A stretch of 7,808 nucleotides of DNA from contig JANTGN010000122.1 of the NCBI GenBank assembly GCA_024762895.1, positions 1-7,808 on the forward strand. Direction: 5' to 3'. Positions 1-5,782 of the stretch are shown in pieces; within the stretch, counting starts at the first letter, position 1; each line of letters begins with the position of its first letter. The DNA comes from Thiotrichales bacterium (GTDB lineage: Bacteria > Pseudomonadota > Gammaproteobacteria > J044). The translations under genes were made by a program, and so were the position numbers. The notes under the pieces are model-generated. The model ran no database searches, was not told where the DNA came from, and was given only the letters and a program-made list of their open reading frames with translations.

Positions 1-2
1 GC

Positions 3-77
3 CGGCACAAGGGCAAGGTATGGGCTGAAAGTGAAATCGGAAAGGGTTCGACCTTCTATTTCACAATCCCGAGCTAA
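3..77 (+). CDS. Sensor histidine kinase, C-terminal fragment (5' end outside window)
   Basis: The third forward frame is open from the left edge to a TAA at 75-77 and encodes 24 residues, with GKVWAESEIGKGSTFYFTIP near the end. This is the characteristic tail of a histidine kinase HATPase_c domain: the G2-box region (G-x-V/I-W-x-E-S-x-x-G-x-G-S-T-F-x-F-x-[IL]-P) that closes the ATP pocket. The stop follows directly, so this kinase ends without a fused receiver domain. Its sensor domain, partner regulator and target cannot be judged. It converges on the FimX-like gene with only 15 bases between the stop codons, and I see no convincing terminator hairpin in that gap. Its closeness to a receiver-containing protein is suggestive, but that receiver lacks the phospho-acceptor aspartate, so a direct kinase-substrate pairing is doubtful. 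Confidence 0.85.
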   Translation, partial: RHKGKVWAESEIGKGSTFYFTIPS

Positions 78-92
78 GATGAGATCAGGTTA

Positions 93-2168
93 TCAGCCTC
101 CCATCGCACTGAAGTCATAGTCCAGTGTCTCTGAAGGTACGGCCAGGAAGTTGCCCTGGATGTAATTCACACCGATCCCCCATAAGACGGACAGGGCATT
201 TGCGTCATCAACATACTGGGCTATGGTGAGTTTGTTCTGGCCATGTGCGTTATCGGTTAATTCCTTGATGGCGCGTTGATTTTCGGGGCTGGTAGCCAGG
301 TTTTCCATGAACTGGGCATCGACCTTGAGGTAATCTGCAGGCAGATGGGCCAGGATCTTGAAAGGGTCGGCACCCAGGCCAAAACCATCGAGCGTAAATT
401 CACATTCAATGCCGTGTAGAGACTCAATCAGGGTCTTGGACTGTTTGAGGTAACTGACGGCGGTTTTTTCCTTGAGTTCAAAGACGAAGCATTCAGGCGG
501 TACCTGGTGCTCACTGATCTGCTGTTTGATCCACTCCGGCATATCGGCATCCTGCAGGGAACCGGCGGTGAGTTTGATAAAGAAGATACTCTGTTTGCCC
601 GATTTACGACGTTGCTGAAGTACCTTGATGGCGTTGAGGGTCACCCAGCGATCCAGTGCGGTGGCCATACCACTGCGTTCTGCACTTTCCAGGAAGTCGT
701 TAGGTGAAACGGCCTGGCCTTCTTCGTCGATGAGGCGAACGAAGACCTCATAACGTTCACCCGGGTCACCATGCAGACTGACGATAGGCTGGAACAGAAG
801 CTTTAGTCGGTTTGAGGTCAGGGCATCACGTATCTTCTTGGCCCATTCGTCGTCGACCTGCTTCTGGCTCATTTCTCCCTTTGAGGGTTTGTACAGTGAG
901 ACCTGATTACCACCCTTGTCCTTGGCTTCTGTGTAGGCACGTTGTGCTCGAGAGATGAGCTCATTTTCGTCAGGAGCATTTTCTTCAATGATGGTGGCAC
1001 CAATGGATATGGTGCAGTTGGTTGATTTTCCGCCCAGTTCAAAGACCTGGCCGGATACCGCGGTGAGTAGACTCTTGGTCAGCGTATCTAGGTCGGCTTC
1101 CTGCCATTTAGGGGTCAGGATCGTGAAGGAGTCTCCTTCAAAGCGTGCAACGATGTTTTCTTCGTCCAGGGTATTCGTGAATAGTTTGCCGACCTCGGTC
1201 AGGAGCTGGTCGCCGGCATTGATGCCGAGTTCACTACGTATATCTGCGAACTTGTCAATCTCGAGCTGGATCAGGGCGCTGTTGGTTTGGCTGTCCTTGG
1301 CCTCCTGCAAGGCGTTGCTAAGACGCGACATGAAGGTCGGACGGTTATACAGTCCGGTGAGCAGGTCTCGTTGACTCAGGTATTCAATTTGGTTCTGTAG
1401 TTCTTCATTGTCTGCCTGCGAGCGAATAACAATCTGGGTGCATTCCTCGCCTTCTACACTGGCAGTACTAAACTCCATGTTAGCTTCGAAGGGCTCATCA
1501 CTCGTCGGTACCAGTTTGACATCAAATTGCTGGTTCGGATTGTTACTGCTGGCATAGGCACGTAAGAAGTCCTTGAATTTCTTCTGATCGGAGGATTCAA
1601 CCATGTCCAGTATCGGCATACCTTCAAGGTCATCCCAGCTATCGTAACCAAACAACTCGAGGTAGGAGTCATTGGCGTAGATGTGCATGCCATCATGCAC
1701 GTAGGCTATAGCATCTTTGGAGCTGTTGAGCAGGACCTTACAACGTTTGTCGGCCTCGGAAAGGGCCTCCTCTGCAAGTTGTAGCTGCTTGTATTCAAAC
1801 TGGCAGCGCGCTGTTCGCAGTAATACCTGTTTCAGATGCTCCTGGTCACTCTTGTTGACCTTGTCCTCGGCACCCTGGCTGATACATTCACTGACACTCT
1901 GTGTGCCTTCATTATCGATGGCAATGACGGGGACATGTCTTTTGGCTTGCTGCAGGCACTGGACGGTCTGCTCAAGGCTGAGCTCTGGCATGCCCAGTGT
2001 ACAGAGAATGATGTCTGGGTTATGCGAGACCAGAAGTTCATTCAGGTCTTCCTCATCTTCTGCCTTTTCTGAGCGCACGCCAAACCCCGCAGCCTTGGCG
2101 GTTGAAATCATTTTTTCGCTGTCATTGAAATCGTCATCAATAATGATCAGACGAATGCGCTTATCCAT
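93..2168 (-). CDS. fimX: FimX-like degenerate REC-PAS-GGDEF-EAL c-di-GMP receptor
   Basis: This 691-residue protein matches the length (as I recall it) and domain order of Pseudomonas FimX, a cytoplasmic c-di-GMP receptor that promotes type IV pilus assembly at the pole. Domains: pseudo-receiver (about 5-118; acidic DDD at 11-13, but Thr57 where the phospho-Asp belongs), a charged helical linker (119-145), PAS (146-250), GGDEF (262-425; canonical DLLTGLYNR, but the active loop reads EGDSF at 344-348 and the RxxD inhibitory site is DEEN at 335-338), and EAL (440-680). The EAL signature is EVF at 474-476, the usual catalytic DD pair is DG at 594-595, and the glutamate of the IAEG-type motif is Gln651. 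Q460-P-I and R478, expected for ligand binding, are kept. I infer that it neither makes nor degrades c-di-GMP but binds it through the EAL domain. The start is ATG at 2168, because AAGGAG lies 5 nt upstream; a TTG one codon earlier is too close to it. The gene lies 72 bases downstream of the PilZ-like gene and is probably co-transcribed. Confidence 0.88.
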   Translation of the reverse strand: MDKRIRLIIIDDDFNDSEKMISTAKAAGFGVRSEKAEDEEDLNELLVSHNPDIILCTLGMPELSLEQTVQCLQQAKRHVPVIAIDNEGTQSVSECISQGAEDKVNKSDQEHLKQVLLRTARCQFEYKQLQLAEEALSEADKRCKVLLNSSKDAIAYVHDGMHIYANDSYLELFGYDSWDDLEGMPILDMVESSDQKKFKDFLRAYASSNNPNQQFDVKLVPTSDEPFEANMEFSTASVEGEECTQIVIRSQADNEELQNQIEYLSQRDLLTGLYNRPTFMSRLSNALQEAKDSQTNSALIQLEIDKFADIRSELGINAGDQLLTEVGKLFTNTLDEENIVARFEGDSFTILTPKWQEADLDTLTKSLLTAVSGQVFELGGKSTNCTISIGATIIEENAPDENELISRAQRAYTEAKDKGGNQVSLYKPSKGEMSQKQVDDEWAKKIRDALTSNRLKLLFQPIVSLHGDPGERYEVFVRLIDEEGQAVSPNDFLESAERSGMATALDRWVTLNAIKVLQQRRKSGKQSIFFIKLTAGSLQDADMPEWIKQQISEHQVPPECFVFELKEKTAVSYLKQSKTLIESLHGIECEFTLDGFGLGADPFKILAHLPADYLKVDAQFMENLATSPENQRAIKELTDNAHGQNKLTIAQYVDDANALSVLWGIGVNYIQGNFLAVPSETLDYDFSAMGG

Positions 2169-2173
2169 CAATG

Positions 2174-2179
2174 CTCCTT
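2174..2179 (-). promoter_or_regulatory. Shine-Dalgarno of the fimX-like gene
   Basis: On the minus strand AAGGAG is followed by 5 nt and then the ATG at 2168. This near-perfect site selects that ATG over the in-frame TTG at 2171, which would sit only 2 nt after it, and so fixes the protein at 691 residues. It is much stronger than the site in front of the upstream PilZ-like gene, so the two proteins may be made at different levels from one transcript. Confidence 0.75.
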
Positions 2180-2204
2180 AATTCCATCATCTGTTATTGG
2201 GCAC

Positions 2205-2225
2205 AATCAGTGCACCCTGGTGATT
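2205..2225 (-). promoter_or_regulatory. Inverted repeats in the leader of the fimX-like gene (possible operator or hairpin)
   Basis: Two overlapping symmetric elements lie between the PilZ-like and FimX-like genes. AATCA (2205-2209) and TGATT (2221-2225) form 5-bp arms around an 11-base centre, and inside it CACC-ct-GGTG (2213-2222) is a near-palindrome. On the minus-strand RNA a GC-rich stem-loop can also form (GG-T-GCAC, loop TGATT, GTGC-CC). No T-run follows, so this is not an intrinsic terminator. It could be a regulator site, a processing site, or chance. Function is unproven. Confidence 0.25.
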
Positions 2226-2240
2226 CTTTGTTTCGAGACA

Positions 2241-4052
2241 TCAGAGTGTTGACCAGAGTGAGTCAAAGCCTTCTGAGTTGTCATCTTCCAGTTTGGTTTC
2301 CTGGTTCTTCTTAAAGCTCTTGTAACGGAACTGAGTAAATGTGGAGGTAAACAGGGTCTTGTTACTCAGTATCACACGCATTTCCTTACCAAACAGCGTA
2401 AAACTTATATCGTCCCCAGGTTCAAATAAATTAGAGGGGAGTATTAATGTAGGCTGTTGCTGAATCGTCTTGATTCCCGGTAGCATCAGGGCCTGGGCAG
2501 GGAAAAGATCGGGTTTCATCCGCTTATTATTGATCTTGTCGATTTCTATCAGTAATGTCTTGGGCGCCAGTAGACTAACACCAATCTCCAGGCCGCGCTT
2601 TTCCAGGTAGATCATCCAGCGTATGGTGCCGATTCGCCATTCGTAGTCATTGCCTTCTTTCTCGCGCAAACCTATGAGTTCGCCGACCTGGGCCTTTGAT
2701 GGGTCACTCGCAGGCCATAACAGACAATAGCCACCCGCACTGGTATTGATGATTTTCCAGTCCTGCCAGGACTCTGGCCTGGCCAGGGTCATTTTCTTCT
2801 CAAGTTCTTCCTGCTGACTCTTCGTAAAGGTATCGGAGAGCGTCTTTCCACTGGATACCAGGTCCCACACATTGGCGGGCTGCCCGGCCAGGGTATCGTT
2901 GTGATCGATGGGCTCATTCCAGTAATCGACGACTTGCTGGTCGTCAGGGATTGTCTGCAATGAGAGTTCTATCGGCTTTTCCTCGGTCAGGCCTTTACCG
3001 GAAATGGTATCAACATCTGCCTCGATGGCCTGGTAGATCGTATTGAGTCCGATAGCCGTAGTAATACTATTCTCGCTGCTCGCCCTGCCAAAACGCCTCT
3101 TACCACTTTGATTCCAGGTCTGGATCAGACGGCGTGCGAGATCAAAGCTGAGGGTGGCCTTGTCATTAACCATTTGCCAGGTATTGGTATTCTGGCCCTT
3201 GATCTGGTTGCCAAGTTCGTTCTGTAACCGGGTGAGTTCCAGATAACGGTTGGCCGCCGATGACGATAGCTTGTCCATGGTCAGATAGTGTGGCATCTCA
3301 TTACTGAGCAGGTTGACGACAAAGACGCCCTGGTTGTTATCGAGGACAGGGGAGATACCTAATCCAGTCAGTTCAGCGGCAGATTCATAAAACCCGGATA
3401 GTTTCTGTGCTTCACCCAGATGCAGGGACTCTGGCCTGGAGATCGCAAACAGGCAGAGCTGCTTATAGACCGTGGCGATGTCTGATTTTTGGATGACTTC
3501 ATACTGATCATCCTTGATCTCGCGGTGAATGAGATTATTTTTTTCTGCAAAGATGTAAAGCTGGTTAATGTCATTCCAGACGGCATTGGGCAGGGAGGTA
3601 TAGACCCTGGCGGATAGCAACTGAGCACTGCCCAGGTATCTCAGGGCACGATGGGCGGCGGTAGTGAGTCGCTTTGCATCGAGACTTTCTTTCTTTTGTG
3701 CCACATCGCGCAGGATCAGTTTATAACCGGTAGCCAGCTCCAGAGTAATGGCGCGCGCAAGCTGGCCTATCTTCTGGCTCTTGGGTGGTAGCGGAAGCGA
3801 TCGAGCCGTCAGGTGCTTACCCAGGTAATCCAGTACGATACGCCCCGTGGGTCGAATGAGCTCCATGACCTCAAGCCGTTGTTTGGCAGGCAGGTCGATT
3901 CGATTGAGCTGTTTCAGTTCATTGTAATAGGCCTTGGTCGTTTCACCCATGTTGACCAGAGGCAGGTCCTTTAGCCATTTTTTGACATGTCTTGGGGTCG
4001 TAGGAAAAGGCTCTTTCCCCGATGAAAATAAACTGGTTAGATTCAGGCTCAT
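2241..4052 (-). CDS. PilZ-like putative c-di-GMP-binding protein upstream of the FimX-like gene
   Basis: This is a 603-residue soluble protein with no signal peptide or transmembrane segment. Residues 1-300 are mostly helical and match no domain I can name. The C-terminal half carries elements of a PilZ beta-barrel: an RxxxR-type motif at 319-323 (RRFGR), a strand pattern around AIGLNTIYQAI, then about 110 low-complexity polar residues, then NTSAGG at 436-441 matching [D/N]xSxxG. This is followed by the strands VGELIGLR, WRIGTIRWM and LEIGVSLLAP (456-497), typical of PilZ-like barrels. I infer c-di-GMP binding by a PilZ domain split by an insertion; the helical half may contact partners. Being next to a FimX-like receptor suggests a shared role in pilus or motility control. 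The start is the only nearby start codon (no in-frame ATG, GTG or TTG in the preceding codons back to the AT-rich stretch), but its ribosome site is poor. The exact family name is uncertain. Confidence 0.7.
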   Translation of the reverse strand: MSLNLTSLFSSGKEPFPTTPRHVKKWLKDLPLVNMGETTKAYYNELKQLNRIDLPAKQRLEVMELIRPTGRIVLDYLGKHLTARSLPLPPKSQKIGQLARAITLELATGYKLILRDVAQKKESLDAKRLTTAAHRALRYLGSAQLLSARVYTSLPNAVWNDINQLYIFAEKNNLIHREIKDDQYEVIQKSDIATVYKQLCLFAISRPESLHLGEAQKLSGFYESAAELTGLGISPVLDNNQGVFVVNLLSNEMPHYLTMDKLSSSAANRYLELTRLQNELGNQIKGQNTNTWQMVNDKATLSFDLARRLIQTWNQSGKRRFGRASSENSITTAIGLNTIYQAIEADVDTISGKGLTEEKPIELSLQTIPDDQQVVDYWNEPIDHNDTLAGQPANVWDLVSSGKTLSDTFTKSQQEELEKKMTLARPESWQDWKIINTSAGGYCLLWPASDPSKAQVGELIGLREKEGNDYEWRIGTIRWMIYLEKRGLEIGVSLLAPKTLLIEIDKINNKRMKPDLFPAQALMLPGIKTIQQQPTLILPSNLFEPGDDISFTLFGKEMRVILSNKTLFTSTFTQFRYKSFKKNQETKLEDDNSEGFDSLWSTL

Positions 4053-4070
4053 GTATTCGAGTATGGGTGA

Positions 4071-4113
4071 TTTATTAACTTTTATATTAATGTCGCTGAA
4101 ATTTAAGGAAAAT
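4071..4113 (-). promoter_or_regulatory. AT-rich candidate promoter of the PilZ-like/fimX pair
   Basis: The 101 bases between the epmB stop and the start of the PilZ-like gene are much more AT-rich than the surrounding coding DNA. Minus-strand reading shows TAATAT overlapping TATAAA as possible -10 hexamers, with weak upstream T-rich hexamers (TTTTCC or TTCCTT) at near-standard spacing. The -35 match is poor, so an activator may be needed. The position supports separate transcription of this pair from epmB, which has no visible terminator. Confidence 0.35.
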
Positions 4114-4153
4114 TTAGCACATTCTGACCTTTGATGTTAACACAATCGTCATC

Positions 4154-5173
4154 TCAGAGCTCATCGGCGAACAGGGCGGGTGTCTTGTAGGGTTGACCAC
4201 TGATTTCCCTGACCATACGGGGCAGGAGGTAGCCGGGCAAACGTTCACGCAAACGCTCGTACAGGGCCAGGGCCCTGGCTTCGGGAACTTCAAAATGGGC
4301 GGCCCCACGAACCCGATCCAGCAGATGTAAATAATAGGGCAGCACAGAAGCTCGAAACAGGGTCTCTGACAGCTCGATCTGGGCCTCAAGCGTATCGTTG
4401 ATGTCCTTTAGCAGGACTGCCTGATTGAGGGTGTGAATGCCCGATTTATTGAGTAATTTCAGTGCATTACTGAGACTCTGGTCGATCTCCGCCGCATGGT
4501 TGATATGTACCACCATGACGGTATTTAAGCGGGTCTGGCCGAGCCATTGCAGGAGTTCTTCATTGACCCGGTCAGGGATTATGACCGGCAGGCGGGTATG
4601 GATTCTCAGGCGTTGCAGCTGTGGTATTTGTTCCAGCTGATCAACCAGTGCTGAAAGCCGGCTATCCGACAGTACCAGGGGGTCACCGCCACTGAGGATG
4701 ATTTCCTTAATGTCCCGAGCCTGCTGCAGGTAGTTGATGACGCCCGACCAGTCATCTCGACCTGGATTAGACTCCGCATAGGGAAAATGACGGCGAAAGC
4801 AGTAACGACAATGGATGCCACAGGCACCCGTTACCGTGAGCAGGGCGCGGCCAGCGTATTTATGGAGCAGGCCAGGTACGACCATGGATCCCAGGTCACC
4901 CACAGGATCCTCGCTGAATCCCGGAATTTCTTCCGTCTCGGCCATGAGTGGAAGCACCTGCCGCAGCAAGGGGTCGTCGGGTTCACCCTTGCGCATGCGT
5001 TGCACAAAGGCCATGGGCACCTTCAGCCTGAATGCCTTCAGGGGCTGGGCGACGGTAGGTATTAAGGCTTCCAGGTCAAGTACTCTGAGCAATTCTGCCG
5101 GGTCTGAGATGGCCTCAGCCATCTGTATTTGCCAGTCGGGCCTATGTTGTTCAAGCGGGATTCCGGTTATCAT
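4154..5173 (-). CDS. epmB: EF-P (R)-beta-lysylation protein EpmB (lysine 2,3-aminomutase)
   Basis: EpmB (YjeK) is a cytoplasmic radical-SAM, PLP-dependent enzyme that converts L-alpha-lysine to (R)-beta-lysine, the donor used by EpmA to modify EF-P. In 339 residues the sequence shows the N-terminal DPAELL segment, PDDPLLRQV (65-73), VVPGLLHKY (98-106), and the 4Fe-4S motif CGIHCRYCFRRHFPY with cysteines at 118, 122 and 125. SGGDPL (161-166) follows, then RIHTRLPVIIP, VHINHAAE, LPYYLHLLD and the C-terminal QPYKTP with the expected PLP lysine at 330. Length agrees with E. coli EpmB (342 by my recall). I prefer the ATG at 5173; a GTG at 5188 would add MYKRV and shorten the gap to efp. Neither has a strong Shine-Dalgarno, and E. 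coli-like alignment favours the ATG. The gene is divergent from efp, completing the pathway locally. Confidence 0.95.
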   Translation of the reverse strand: MITGIPLEQHRPDWQIQMAEAISDPAELLRVLDLEALIPTVAQPLKAFRLKVPMAFVQRMRKGEPDDPLLRQVLPLMAETEEIPGFSEDPVGDLGSMVVPGLLHKYAGRALLTVTGACGIHCRYCFRRHFPYAESNPGRDDWSGVINYLQQARDIKEIILSGGDPLVLSDSRLSALVDQLEQIPQLQRLRIHTRLPVIIPDRVNEELLQWLGQTRLNTVMVVHINHAAEIDQSLSNALKLLNKSGIHTLNQAVLLKDINDTLEAQIELSETLFRASVLPYYLHLLDRVRGAAHFEVPEARALALYERLRERLPGYLLPRMVREISGQPYKTPALFADEL

Positions 5174-5181
5174 TACTCGTT

Positions 5182-5187
5182 TATACA
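5182..5187 (+). promoter_or_regulatory. Possible -10 element for efp in the compact epmB/efp divergent region
   Basis: TATACA lies about 25 bases before the efp ATG and would place transcription start near 5193, giving a short leader. No good -35 is found at standard spacing (the nearest, TTCCGG, is 15 bp away). Only 39 bp separate the two divergent ATG codons, so the promoters of efp and epmB must overlap each other or lie inside the opposite gene. The assignment is tentative. Confidence 0.25.
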
Positions 5188-5212
5188 CTCTGTTCAGGAC
5201 ATAAGCTTAAAG

Positions 5213-5782
5213 ATGGCAAGCTATAGCACGAATGAATTCCGTGGCGGGCTCAAAATAATGCTCGACGGTGATCCGTATAATATTATCGAAAACGAGTTCG
5301 TCAAACCCGGTAAGGGCCAGGCCTTTAACCGCGTCAAGATACGTAATCTGAAAACCGGTCGTGTCATCGATAAGACCTTCAAGTCAGGTGAGTCCGTTGA
5401 GGCCGCTGATGTCGTCGATACGGACATGCAGTATCTCTATACGGATGGGGAATTCTGGTATTTTATGGATCCTGATAGCTTTGAACAGGTTTCTGCCGGT
5501 GAAACGGCCGTGGCTGATGCCATTAAATGGCTCAAGGAACAGGATACCTGCCTGGTCACGCTCTGGAATGGGGTACCTCTGAGTGTTACACCACCTAACT
5601 TCGTCGAATTGCGCGTGACCATGACCGAACCGGGTGTTCGGGGCGATACGGCGACCGGTGCGACCAAACCCGCACAGGTTGAGAGCGGGGCCGAGGTCAA
5701 GGTACCTCTCTTTGTCGAAGAGGGTGATGTACTCAAGATCGATACCCGCACTGGTGAGTATGTCTCCCGCGTAAAGGAATGA
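5213..5782 (+). CDS. efp: Translation elongation factor EF-P
   Basis: EF-P binds between the P and E sites of the ribosome and restores peptide-bond formation at consecutive prolines. The 189-residue product has the three-domain EF-P plan: a KOW-like N domain (about 1-65) with the FVKPGKGQAF loop carrying the modified lysine at position 34, then two OB-fold domains containing TLWNGVPLSVTPPNFVEL and the C-terminal DTRTGEYVSRVK signature. Length equals E. coli EF-P within one residue. Lys34 together with epmA and epmB shows that beta-lysylation, not rhamnosylation, is used here. The reading frame continues upstream to 5129, but the family begins at MASYSTNEFRGG, so ATG 5213 is chosen; the extension would run into epmB. 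The ribosome site is modest (AGGA at 5196-5199, 13 nt away, or AAAG abutting the start). The stop overlaps the epmA start as ATGA. Confidence 0.98.
   Translation: MASYSTNEFRGGLKIMLDGDPYNIIENEFVKPGKGQAFNRVKIRNLKTGRVIDKTFKSGESVEAADVVDTDMQYLYTDGEFWYFMDPDSFEQVSAGETAVADAIKWLKEQDTCLVTLWNGVPLSVTPPNFVELRVTMTEPGVRGDTATGATKPAQVESGAEVKVPLFVEEGDVLKIDTRTGEYVSRVKE

Noticed and set aside
78..92. Bidirectional terminator between the kinase tail and the fimX-like gene
   Set aside because: The gap is 15 bases, and the only pairing (GAT/ATC) is too small to terminate transcription.
955..1374. 139-residue plus-strand open frame within the fimX-like gene
   Set aside because: It is antisense to the GGDEF coding region, is Ser/Arg/Leu-rich as expected for a shadow frame, and resembles no family.
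1717..2181. 154-residue plus-strand open frame opposite the receiver/PAS region
   Set aside because: Shadow of the clearly conserved minus-strand gene; low-complexity Ser/Leu/Cys composition and no ribosome site.
2774..2787. Overlapping palindromes CTGGCC-t-GGCCAG and CCTGGCCAGG inside the PilZ-like gene
   Set aside because: It lies in coding sequence with no downstream T-tract or nearby gene boundary; likely chance in GC-rich codons.
3515..3544. Plus-strand hairpin (ATCTC...GAGAT) followed by seven T, antisense to the PilZ-like gene
   Set aside because: The stem is short and AT-rich, there is no plus-strand gene upstream for it to terminate, and the T-run encodes lysine/asparagine codons on the other strand.
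4266..4279. Perfect 14-bp palindrome GCCAGGGCCCTGGC inside epmB
   Set aside because: It encodes the Ala-Leu-Ala-rich helix segment of EpmB and has no T-run or intergenic position; best explained by biased Ala/Leu codons.
4815..5204. 129-residue plus-strand open frame opposite the 5' half of epmB
   Set aside because: EpmB motifs on the minus strand are unambiguous, and this translation has no recognisable features.
5129..5212. N-terminal extension of efp to an upstream ATG
   Set aside because: It would overlap epmB and add 28 residues before the universally conserved EF-P N terminus; ATG 5213 matches family length.
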